Below are positions 1 through 9,689 of a DNA stretch of 64,000 nt, piece after piece. Made by a program: the position numbers and the translations under genes. How positions within the stretch are numbered: the stretch's first letter is position 1; each line of letters starts with the position of its first letter. The notes under the pieces were generated by a model. It saw nothing but the letters and a program-made list of their open reading frames with translations. It did not search any database and was not told the origin of the DNA. This stretch comes from Chamaecrista fasciculata (taxonomy: Eukaryota > Streptophyta > Magnoliopsida > Fabales > Fabaceae): NCBI GenBank assembly GCA_003254925.1, contig QANZ01005860.1, forward strand, positions 1 to 64,000. Reading direction: 5' to 3'.

Positions 1-157
1 GTCGGTTCTTTTAATTGTATGTCTAAATTGTTAACCGAACAAAATCATCCAATTTTAATGCATTTTTAACCAAATCAAACCGTTCAATTGATCGGTTTTG
101 CTTCGGTTCGGTTTGGTTTGATTTGGTCAAATTAGTTTGGTTCGTTTTGAATACCCC
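1..157. repeat. End of a hAT-like small element (partial)
   Basis: The segment is rich in GGTTCGGTTTGGTT-type motifs and stops at TACCCCTA, exactly where similarity to the DnaJ gene's first intron begins (158 matches 8872). Such subterminal repeats and a TAGGGG-type terminus are common in plant hAT miniature elements. The other end lies outside the window, so no target-site duplication can be tested. The superfamily is inferred. Confidence 0.4.
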
Positions 158-288
158 TACTATTAATAGTGAATTGTTTGTCATTAATTTTGGGGTTAGA
201 AAGTATAATTTCAATATTTAGTTATTATATGGCAAATCTTTAAACTTTGTAAAACTGCCTAGAGGGATGTTCTAAATAAATTATTGAG
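158..288 (+). repeat. Duplicated block 1 of the DnaJ gene's 5'UTR intron
   Basis: This block matches 8872-9001 almost base for base, including TTAATAGTGAATTGTTTGTC and the run ending AAATAAATTATTGAG. In the intact gene the sequence lies in the 5'UTR intron. It belongs to the same duplication as 3009-3619. The two parts are separated here by about 2.7 kb of unrelated DNA, against 344 bp in the parent. Confidence 0.85.
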
Positions 289-2155
289 GGCCTCTTTGCC
301 ATGGTGTTAAAACGCCAATATCTCCGGGATGAGCTAAACTTCTTATATATGCATCATGGTTAGGAAATTTCTCATTCCGAATGAGTGATGAATCAAAGTA
401 TGAATTATGGTTTTTCAAAAGGAGCTTCCTCATACTAGCACTAGGGTTTCTTTTTTATTTCTATCTTTCTAGTTTGAATTTAAAAACTACTTGTAACTCT
501 GATTCATGTTTTAAGATTGAAAGTTTGATTTTAATTCTTTCAATTACATTGTGATGGTAATCCTTGAGTGAATGCTAGTTTGATTATAATGATTGATGTG
601 TTAACTTTGGCAATGGTAATTATTATAGAAATTATGACTCTTGATTATTTTTATCATTAATATAATAAGGTTTTCAATTTTTATTGTGGATTTATCTTGT
701 TTAAGATGTTTACATTGTAGGTTTGTTAGTCTAAGTCACCGAGTTATTAGTGACTATCTTAGGATAATTACTGTGAGATAGTAAGATACTCTAATTGCTT
801 GATCTGAATTGCTCTGTCGGGTGTTTTCTTCGTTTGGTTATTTAACTATTTTATTATTATTTAGTTCGATTTAGTTATTTTAATAAAAAATTCATAAAAA
901 GATTTATTGTTTTATTTAATTCTTGTTTTAATTATTAAGAATCTTAAAAAAAAACATTTTCTGTTACTCTAGCCCGATTAGTAGGAATTTAACATTATTC
1001 TATTTAAATTACTAGACTTCCTCGAGAGATTCGACTTGAATTGCAACTCTATAGTGTATTTTATTCCAATATTTTGGTCACCTTGCGACGAGTCCAGTCA
1101 AATCTATCTATCTATTATACATGAGTCTCCTCATGCCAATTTGCTATGTCATCTCCTAAAAACCCTCTCAAATTGTCATGTCTCCTCCTAAAAACTCCCA
1201 AAATTTCACAAAAAAAAATAATTATGACAAAAATAAACAAAAAACGAAATACTAAAAAAATAAAAATAAATTATGACAATTGATTGATGGAATTGAGAGT
1301 TTGATCTAAAGTAGAATTTCACATAAAATCATATCAAATCTTTTCATTAGATTATAAACTCACTGCAGATTAAAATAAGAGTCTTAGAGAGTTAAGTCAC
1401 TTTTTAAAATCAAATTTAAATTTACTATAATAAATATTATATACTATATACTATATAAAATTTGTAGGACAATATGAGTTTAAAGAAAAATAGGATAGTT
1501 GTATATCTTATATATATTGTATATAATTATAAAGTTTAAATTGTTTAAATTGTAACTTAAATTTTATTGTGTAATTCTTTTATGGATAAATTTCGAATAT
1601 AAAATATGTAGTGAAATATTTAATTAATTGATTATATAATTTAAAAAAATCAAAAAAATAATAACAAATGAGTCTGAATAAAAATGGGTTCATATTTGTA
1701 AAAATCGGGCCGAGCCCGGTCCAAATAAAAAAGGCTCAGACCGGGGCTCGGGCTTACTTTTAAGTGTTATCATACCTTAAAGTTCGACCCATATTTTAAT
1801 GAGCTCGGCCTGTGATCAAGTCTATTTAGCACCTAATTTCACCATGTTGTAAGAAACTAGCATCTTCTGCTAGACCCAACCCCCATTGGTTTCTCTTTGT
1901 ATCTTATTATTCAATCTAATTATAAACATATATTATTTGAACATGGTTTTTGAAAAAATATTTGATGTAAAAAAATCATGACAAATTGAAAATAATCCAA
2001 AAAAAATGCTAGAATATATGTAATATCATATAATATTTATTGGAATATGATTATTTTAAAGTTAAATCTTATTTTAATTAGATAGTAATTTGTGTGTATA
2101 TTTTTCTTTTAATTTATGAGAATTGATTTTAATACTCGCTCATGTCTAGCTCAGC
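289..2155. other. AT-rich DNA, no gene seen
   Basis: No convincing coding region or RNA gene is visible. The stretch interrupts the duplicated DnaJ-gene segment. Around 1100-1210 there is a run with repeated TCTCCT and CTAAAAAC motifs (CTATCTATCTATTATACATG and onward) that resembles the start of some plant Helitrons. That is an impression from memory and is not proven. Confidence 0.5.
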
Positions 2156-2512
2156 ACCCGTCTAATTATTTCACGTCTTAGTAATCATGTCATTGATGCA
2201 GTAATTACATCTGGTAAGTTCATTGATGAAAGGTTTCTTATTCCTCGAATGTCAATAATAACTTCAGATGTTAAATTGCCATTTAGATTTCAGCGTAGAC
2301 AATTTCCTATTATGTTGTCCTTAGCCATGACTATAAATAAAAGTCAAGGTTAATCGCTATCGAATGTTGGATTATATCTCTGATGTCCTGTTTTCACACA
2401 TGGTCAATTATATGTTGCGATGTCTAGAGTTTGTTCAAGAACAGGTTTGAAGATTTTGATATGCCATGATGATAACAAGAAACCTGACATGACCTCTAAT
2501 GTTTGTTTACCG
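2156..2512 (+). pseudogene. Helitron PIF1-like helicase, C-terminal fragment, broken
   Basis: One reading frame gives the hallmark C-terminal motifs of Helitron PIF1-like helicases: TRLIISRL, then IPRMSIITSD, PFRFQRRQFP, AMTINKSQG, VFTHGQLYVAMSRV and GLKILICHDD. The domain normally acts in rolling-circle transposition. The frame has stops at 2351-2353 (TAA after KSQG, where the family has Q) and at 2381-2383 (TGA), so it cannot make a working protein. Only about 119 codons remain of a protein that is normally well over 1000 residues. No Rep domain is visible nearby. It lies inside the 2.7 kb that splits the duplicated DnaJ-gene segment. Confidence 0.85.
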
Positions 2513-2730
2513 AGAAGCTTTTCAAAATATTCATTAATTTGTTTATTTACTTTGTTAGAGATATTGTCGTTTGTAATTATAACTAAGAGTATTTTTTTTT
2601 GCTATAAGTCTATGAATTTCCTATTTAAGCATGAGTTTTTTTTTTGTATATGTAGTTTTTTTAAAGTGCATATTTATGATGTTTGGTCTTATATTTATTA
2701 CTTATTTTTAAAGTGTATACTTATGATGTA

Positions 2731-2794
2731 GACTAAACATATACAAAAATATGTACCAAATAGTATTGGTACATATTCTTGTATATGTTTAGTC
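2731..2794. repeat. 27-bp inverted repeat with 10-nt loop
   Basis: The left arm 2731-2757 (starts GACTAAACATATACA) and right arm 2768-2794 (ends GTATATGTTTAGTC) are complementary at 26 of 27 positions around a 10-nt loop. Copies of TTTTTAAAGTGCATAT or a close variant lie near 2656, 2704 and 2794, so the hairpin sits within short direct repeats. It could be a tiny foldback element or a transcribed hairpin. Its function is unknown. Confidence 0.8.
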
Positions 2795-3008
2795 TTTTTA
2801 AAGTGCATATTATTACTTTCTCCATCTATTATTTAGTCTTAGATAAAATAGTTTTTCTTTTTCACTTACACACCTCTCCCCCTTTTTTTTTCTCTCCCTC
2901 TCTCTCTCACACACACAAGTTTCACACACATATATATATATATGATTTTATAATTATATATTAAAATATAATATAACATATATGATTTATTTAATTAAAA
3001 AATTATTT

Positions 3009-3619
3009 GAAAAGACTTTGATTGTAGTTATTGTTTTGTTTTTTACTATGGATGCTTTACTACTGAGGCATAAATTGCCAAAAATTAGAAGAAACCATGA
3101 AATCTATAATAATATTGTTGTTATGCTGATGTTGAGGTTTTCCCTCATTCTCTCTCGCTAATATGGGCATTAAGCATATCTATTTGCATTCATGCATCGC
3201 AGGACTCTTCGGATTTATTTTTACTGCAAGCTTAGTGAATTGAATTCCATAAACCCTCAACTTAGAACATTGCCACTCCCAGCCAAAGGCTCACAAAATT
3301 ACCAAGATTTTCAGCACTAGAGGTAATGGACACTGACATTGACCATTACTGAGTCCTAGGGTTACCATCCGGCGAGGAAGGGGCTAAGCTTACCGAGAAG
3401 GAGATTTCAAAGGCTTACAAATTGAAGGCTTTGGAATTGCACCCGGACAAGAAACCTGATGATCCAAATGCTCATTCCAACTTTCAAAAGCTTAAGGCTT
3501 CGTATGACATTCTCAAGGATGAAAAGGCTAGAAAATTGTTTGATGACCTTTTGCGAGTTAAGCGTGAGCAGCAACATCGACTATCAGAGCGCAATGGCAA
3601 GAAACGAAAGATGGTTTCT
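3009..3619 (+). pseudogene. Truncated DNAJC17-like pseudogene (duplicate of 9346-9983)
   Basis: The block matches the intact gene at 9346-9983: end of the 5'UTR intron, acceptor, 5'UTR and the first ~98 codons. The start codon is at 3326-3328. Codon 9, AAG (Lys) in the intact gene, reads TGA here (3350-3352), with all three bases changed. The rest of the J-domain, including HPD, is still readable in frame. Similarity stops at 3619, before the linker and RRM, and the frame runs into a TTCTCC-type repeat. Intronic sequence is present, so this was a DNA-level copy and not a retrocopy. It is almost certainly not functional. Confidence 0.9.
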
Positions 3620-3732
3620 CCTCCTACTTCTCCTCCTTCACCTCCACCTCCACCTCCACCTTCTCCTTCTCCTTCCCCTTCCCCTTCCCCTTCTCCTTCT
3701 CCTTCACCTTCTCCTTCTCCTTCTCCTTCTTA
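3620..3732. repeat. Pyrimidine microsatellite (CTCCTT-type hexamer)
   Basis: Imperfect tandem CTTCTC/CCTTCC units follow immediately where the DnaJ copy ends. In frame they would add a Pro/Ser run to the truncated pseudogene, ending at TAG 3731-3733. This is best read as repeat expansion at the breakpoint. Confidence 0.85.
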
Positions 3733-4016
3733 GCGAATTTCCCTGACAAAGCCCACTAGAATGGGGTAAAGGACCCAAGATTTTTTAAGCGAATTTTTTA
3801 TCCCTAATCCTTGAGGTAGATTTACGATCCTCAATCGTTGAAGCGGATTTGCGATCCCCAATCATCGAAGTTGTTTCTCTACAAGTCCTCCTTAGTAATA
3901 AATACTAGGAGACTTGCAGGACTAGTGATAAGGGATCCCTTAAAGCATGAGAAGTGGTTAAAGTTAGTTATAACTGACTTCTCCCTTTTTGACTTAGACA
4001 CGGTATAAATATTTAT

Positions 4017-4458
4017 GGTCAAAGTGCACTTTTGGTCCCATAACTTTTACTCAGGTTTCAGTTTGGTCCCATAACTTTTTTTGTTGCACTTTTGGTCCCA
4101 TATCTTTGCAAAAAGTTGCAGATTTGGTCCCGTATCACTTTTGGTCCCATATCTTTTGGTCATGTTGCAGAATTGGTCCCATATCTTTGCAAAAAGTTTC
4201 ACCGCCAGTCTCACTTGATCCAAATATATGAGACCAATTTTGCACCTGACCCAAAGATATGGGACCGACTCTGCAACTTGACTAAAAAATATAGGACCAA
4301 TTATGTGACATGAACCAAAGATATAGGACCAAAAATGTAACACAGGACCAAATCTGCAACTTGAGTAAAAGATATGGGACCAAAAGTGCAACAAAAAAAG
4401 TTATGGGACCAAATTGAAACCTTAGCCAAAGTTATGGGACTAAAAGTGCACTTAGACC
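4017..4458. repeat. Foldback element, GGTCCCATA family, copy 1
   Basis: The two ends are inverted copies: it opens GGTCAAAGTGCACTTTTGG and closes with the complement CTAAAAGTGCACTTAGACC. TTTGGTCCCATA motifs recur along the left half, and their complements along the right half. There is no coding capacity. The short frames on both strands here are products of the palindrome. A second copy lies at 59044-59409. It resembles non-autonomous long-TIR elements of the Mutator type, which is inferred. Confidence 0.8.
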
Positions 4459-5370
4459 AATATTTATTAAATGATCATAATAGGTACACGCATTCACTCT
4501 CTCAACTAGTATTCTCTTTCAATTCTCCTTTTTTCTCTTAAAACTATTACTGACTTTGGCATCAGAATTACAACGGATGATCCAGCCTCGCTATCTTCTT
4601 TTGTAGGATCAACGTGCTTCACAATCCCATCCCCATCCCTATTTTCCTGAATTTCATCAATTTTGTATTTACTGAACAAATCAGCCGCTAAAAAAATACG
4701 AATCTGTTGGTTCATAAAAATTAAAATGCGTAACGATTTGGTCCCTGAGTTAAAATAATGGTCATCGTCCATCTAGTTCTCTTTATATTGCGATTATAAT
4801 TATTTAATTTTGCCAAAATAAATTTTAGACAAAAAATTAACTTTTGGGTCATCTAATTTTTACCTAATTAATGCATCAATTCCTAATAGAGAAAATAAAA
4901 ATTGGAAACATACCGAGTTATTCCAAAACATGAATCATTATCTAAAATCAAATTTTTAAATGTGTTGGTTGAATTTATTTTTTGAATTTGTATAGTTCGT
5001 TTTTGAAATAAGAGGGATAGAAATTATTTTTATTAATAAAATTATAATATTAATTAACATGTACATAAAAAATAAGTTATTATTATTATTATTTTATTAA
5101 ATATTAAAGATAATTAAAAATAAAAGATTAATTATAATAATTTTTTAAAAAATTATATTAAAAAATATTAAGTTAAAAGTGATGTAACAAAGAGAGATTG
5201 CGATCGTATGTATCGGCTTGGCTTCGTCCAGAACCAAGGAGGCATGGCATTCTTGCGAGTGTGTGTAGGAAGGCCGACCACTACATAAGCTATAAGACTA
5301 CGATGACTACAAGCCAAGTTGAAAGCGACTCGCATTTATTCTTATTGGGATTGGATATAGATGGGGAATC
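4459..5370. other. Spacer, no gene seen
   Basis: AT-rich sequence, with (TTA)n near 5075-5100. Short open frames here lack recognisable domains. The stretch ends at the LINE's target-site duplication. Confidence 0.5.
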
Positions 5371-8304
5371 TATAGATCATATAAATAACAACAACAATAA
5401 CAATCAAAGCCTTTTTCCTATTAGGTGGGGTCGGCTATATGGATCAGTTGACGCCAACATGTTATATCCTAGCACATGTCAATCGTAAGGTTATTAATAG
5501 ATAGATCTTTCCGAATAGTTTCTTGGATAGTTTTCTTATTAGGTCTTCCCCTTCCTCGAATTATAAGATTTTCTACCATTTGGTCAACTCTACGTACTAG
5601 GGCATCTAAAGATCTTCTTTGCACATGTCCGAACCACCTAAGTTGTGTTTCGACCAATTTCTCTATAATAGGTGCCACACCAACCTCCTCTTTGATAACC
5701 TCATTCTTGATCTTATCTTTAATGGTATGTCCACACATCCAACGATGCATTCTCATCTCAGTCACGTTGAATTTCTGTTCATGTTTGCCCTTTTATCGCC
5801 CAACATTCAGTACCATACAATAGAGCGAGTCTTATTGCCGTGCAGTAAAATTTTCCTTTTAGTTTAAGCGGCACTTTTTTATCACATATAACAACCAAAG
5901 CCTTTCTCCATTTCATCCACCTTGCCTGAATCTTGTTATTAACATCCTCTTCTATTTTCTCTTTGCTTTGCAATATCGTTCCCAAATAATTAAAGCTTGT
6001 GACTTCTTGTAACTAATGAACTCCGAGTTTCACAATATCTATAGGATCCCCTTCTCTTCCACTGAACTTACACACCATAAACTCTACCTTACTTCGACTG
6101 ATACAGAACCTGTAAATCTCCAAAGCTTGTCTCCACCTCTCTAATGTTACATTGACTTCACACTTGGAGTCTCCGACCAAGACAATGTCGTTAGCAAAAA
6201 AACATGCACCTTGGTGCCGCCTCTTGTATATGTTCAGTGAGCACATCCAGTACCACATTAAAGAGGTATGGGCTCAAAGCGGAGCTTTGATAAAGTCCTA
6301 TGGTAATAGGAAAATCCCTCGTTGCTCCACTTTATGTTCTCACACAAGTTGTGACCTTGTTATACATGTTTTAAATCGCCCGATATAAGTCACACGAACT
6401 CCTTTCTTCTCCAAAGCCTTCCATAAAACATCTATTGGTACTCTATCATAAGCCTTTTCTAAATCGATTAAAACCATGTAAAGATCCTTATGAGTGCTTT
6501 GATACCTTTCCATCAATGTTCTAAGTAATATGGCTTCTATGGTTGACCTTCCTAACATGAAACCAAATTGATTCTCAGAAATTCGTATCTCAGCCCTCAG
6601 TCTCCTCTTAATAATCTTCTCCCATAATTTCATAATATGGGCTCATGAGTTTGATCCACCTGTAGTTCTCGCAGTTCTGTATATCCCCCTTGTTTTTATG
6701 CACATGAATAAGGGTACTTTTCCTCCATTCATCCGACAGTTTCTTGGAACGCATAATCACATTGAAAAGTTTGGTCAATTAACTCACCTGCTTGCTTCCT
6801 AAACCTTTCCACACCTCAATTGGTAGATTATTTAGTCCAACCATTTTCCCATTATCCATTCTTCTCAGGGCTTGTACCACTTCCTGCTCTTGGATTCTGT
6901 GATAGAAGCTATAGTTGAGGTCCTCTTCATTATTTATTCCATCTGTCCCTCGTTGAAGAGTTTGTGAAAATAATATCTATCTTGATTGTCATGATCATTA
7001 ACCAAGATTTTATCCTCCTCATCCTTGATGCATTTCACTTGGTTGATATCTCTTGTCTTACGCTCTCAGCTCTTAGCAAGTTTGAAGACTTTTCTCTCCC
7101 CATCTTTAGTCCTGAGAGCATGGTAAAACCCTTCATAAGCTTGATTTCTTGCCCCAGCCGCTACCTTCTTAACATCTTTCTTAGATGCCTTGTAATTCTC
7201 CCAACTTTCACTATCTCTTGTAGTTTGTCATTCTTTAAAACATTTCCGCTTGACCTAAACCTTATCTTGTATGCTTGCATCCCACTAGGGATGATCATGG
7301 GTAAGGTATGAGTAGGGTACTATGGTCCCTGTACTCGAACCCGGATGTGAGCGGGTATCAAAATCAATCCACATATCCATACTCGCTGGGTAGTCTAATC
7401 CCCAAACCCAGATCCGAATTTTTTTTTAAAATAAATTATTTTTTATTAATATAAAATTTATATTCATCTAACTTTTTGCATCTATAAATACTAAAAAAAA
7501 TCATAAATAGGAATACATTAATAAAATATTTCAATGTTTATGAAACATTTATTTTCAATAAAAAGTGTTAAAGTATTATATTTTTTATATATAAAAATAA
7601 ATATTTATTATTATTGATAGGGTATGGATAGGGTACCACCATAACCGGACCCAGACCCATTAAGGTTGGGTTCGGGTCTAGACCCAGACCCATAGGGTAA
7701 AATTTCAAGGTCCCCACGGGTCTGGGTATTTTGATCATCCATACATTCCACCACCATGATTCTTTTTGTTTAGGTCCAACACCTCGTGAGATACCCAAAG
7801 TTTTGGCCGCAATCAACTAACACTTTCAGCCACTGTGTTCCACATGTGATTAGCATCACCTTGTACTTCCTTCACCCTCTCTGCTAGCATCTGTGTTTTG
7901 AAGAGCTCTTGAGCTTCATCTTTTAGTTCCCACCACCTTAGTCTAGGGTTTGGTTTATGATTTTTCCTTCCAACTTTTTTTTTTAACAAAAACATCCATA
8001 ACCAACACCCTATGTTGGGTAGTAAAACTGTCACCACGGATAACTTTGCAATTTGTACACAGTGCTCTATCTGATCTCCTTACTAAAAAGAAGTCGATTT
8101 GAGAACATGTTGTCCCGCTCTTGTACATGATAAGATGCTTTATTCTCTTTTTAAAACACGTGTTTGTTATATTGAGATTAAAAGTTAAGGCAAAGTCCAA
8201 GGTAGGTTTACCCTCTATATTAACCTTGTCGAAGCCAAAACCACCCTGGACACCTTCATATCCTCTAAATTCACACCCCACCATGAAATTTATAGATCAT
8301 ATAA
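5371..8304 (-). mobile_element. RTE-type LINE, 5'-truncated, with target-site duplication
   Basis: A non-LTR retrotransposon read right to left. The 14-bp direct repeat TATAGATCATATAA at 5371-5384 and 8291-8304 is a clear target-site duplication. The minus strand shows, in order, the C-terminal part of an APE-type endonuclease (about 8284-7860, with SQIDFFLVRR and TTQHRVLVMD), the KESWWW motif, reverse transcriptase (6633-6340, with ENQFGFMLGRST and DLEKAYDRVP), the FADD-box region (about 6190) and the C-terminus (to 5470). The 3' end is a short GTT-type tail instead of poly(A), as in plant RTE elements. Frameshifts and stops break the frame throughout, and the catalytic FADD reads FAND. A hAT-like element is inserted at 7286-7743. 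The copy is dead. Confidence 0.9.
7286..7743. mobile_element. hAT-like miniature element nested in the LINE
   Basis: This 458-bp insertion begins TAGGGATGATCA and ends TGATCATCCATA, so its terminal inverted repeats match at 11 of 12 positions. It is flanked by CATCCCAC (7278-7285) and CATTCCAC (7744-7751), an 8-bp target-site duplication with one later change. Removing it rejoins the LINE codons for the KESWWW stretch. Eight-bp duplications are the mark of the hAT superfamily. No transposase is encoded. The interior carries GGGTA/ACCC-rich subterminal repeats and an AT-rich core. Confidence 0.85.
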
Positions 8305-8479
8305 GTATAATAAATGAGGGGTGATATAAAATAATTATAATTATATATTTTATATGTATGTTAAATATATATTAAAATATAGATAATAATTATAAGTATT
8401 GAAGATAAGAAATTTTTGTACATTATAAACAAATTTTTAAATAATTTGTAAAAAAAAAACGGATTGTCCTTTTTTTTTT

Positions 8480-8702
8480 TTTTCATATATGAGCCAATCC
8501 AAACACAAACACGGCATAAAAGATTGAAGCTTCCACACGCACAGCACAGGAAACAAAAACGCACACACACGGGGTTCGCCTCTTCCATCCCGCCGCACAC
8601 CACCACCGAGCCACTTCCAGCCGCCGTCCGCCGCCCTCTGACCGCCGGAGACCGCAGACGGAGGCCTCTGGGCAGCGGCTCCACCTTCCCTCTTCCTCCC
8701 CT
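8480..8702 (+). promoter_or_regulatory. Probable 5' leader exon of the DNAJC17-like gene
   Basis: This GC-rich, pyrimidine-rich island ends at a donor (CCCCT then GTAAGA, intron from 8703). A matching acceptor TTGCAG at 9561-9566 gives a 5'UTR intron of about 0.86 kb and a second leader exon 9567-9689. The transcription start is not determined. The duplicate at 158-288 and 3009-3325 keeps parts of the same intron and acceptor, which supports this structure. Open frames here on either strand lack a recognisable domain. Confidence 0.55.
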
Positions 8703-9221
8703 GTAAGATTCGAGCCTCTCCTCCCTCTTTCCTCTTCTATTTCAATCTTGCTGGGTTTAGGGTTTTTTCTGGTTTGGGGCTGATTTGATGCTATATTATG
8801 ATAATTCTTAGTTGTTTTATTATCCTAGAACAAAGTTTAGGGTATCTCTAAATGGTTCTTGCTAAATTGATTACTGTTAATAGTGAATTGTTTGTCATTG
8901 ATTTTGGGTTATAAAACATAATTCTGATATTTGGTTATTATATGGCAAAACTTTAAACTTTGTAAAACTGCCTAGAGAGATGTTCTAAATAAATTATTGA
9001 GTGTTAGAAAGCATCATCCAATTCGGTTAAGTTGAATTGAGCAAGTTCTGGGCTATTGATGTTGTTATCGTGGTTTGGTTATTGTGTTGTCATAGTGTAT
9101 GTCCTCCAATTTGAATGTGATCTCACGCTTATTTTGAAAAGAAATTTATGCATTCGGGCTATATTTTGGCTTTTCTTCCTCCCTCCAGGGATGATAGCCC
9201 AATAATTTGAGGAAAGAGAAG

Positions 9222-9410
9222 ACTAAAGAAAACTACTGGTGAAATTATTTGGAAAGATTTATTCATTAATAACTTAATTGTGGAGATGTGCAAAGACAGT
9301 ACACATTGGCGTTAACTGATCCATTTAGTCGACTTTACCTAGTGGGAAAAGGCTTTGATTGTTGTTATTGTTATTGTTGTTGTTGTTGTTGTTGTTGTTT
9401 TGTTTCTTAC
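9222..9410 (+). repeat. RTE LINE 3'-end fragment in the 5'UTR intron
   Basis: The segment from AAGAAAACTACTGG to the GTT-repeat tail matches the 3' end of the LINE at 5385-5530 in reverse complement, including GGAAAGAT, a GATCCATTTAGTCGAC-like stretch and GGCTTTGATTGTTG. It encodes the last residues of the LINE protein (IWKDLFINNLIVEMCKD-like). It is severely 5'-truncated. The pseudogene copy retains only the last bases of it (from 3009). Confidence 0.8.
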
Positions 9411-9689
9411 TGTGGATGCTATGCTACTGAGGCATAAATTGTCGGAAATTAGAGAAACTATGAATATCTTCAGTAATATTGTTGCTATGCTGATGTTAAG
9501 GTTTTCTCTCATTCTCTCTTGCTAATATGGGCATTAAGCGTATCTATTTGCATTCATGCATTGCAGGACTGTTGGGATTTATTTTTACTGCAAGCTCAGT
9601 GAATTGAGTTCCATAAACCCTCAACTTGGAACTCTGCCACTCCCAGCCAAAGGCTCACAAAGTTACCAAGATTTTCAGCACTAGAGATA

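Noticed and set aside
3422..3746. A functional short J-domain protein with a Pro/Ser tail
   Set aside because: The stop at codon 9 and the loss of the family's start region make translation of a J-domain unlikely; internal ATG starts would lack the first helices.
4047..4394. Frames rich in KIWDQ and GPIF repeats on both strands
   Set aside because: They arise from the inverted GGTCCCATA repeats; the palindrome gives similar frames on both strands.
8361..8706. Open frames on both strands upstream of the DnaJ gene
   Set aside because: The region fits a GC-rich 5' leader ending at a splice donor. Neither frame has a known domain.
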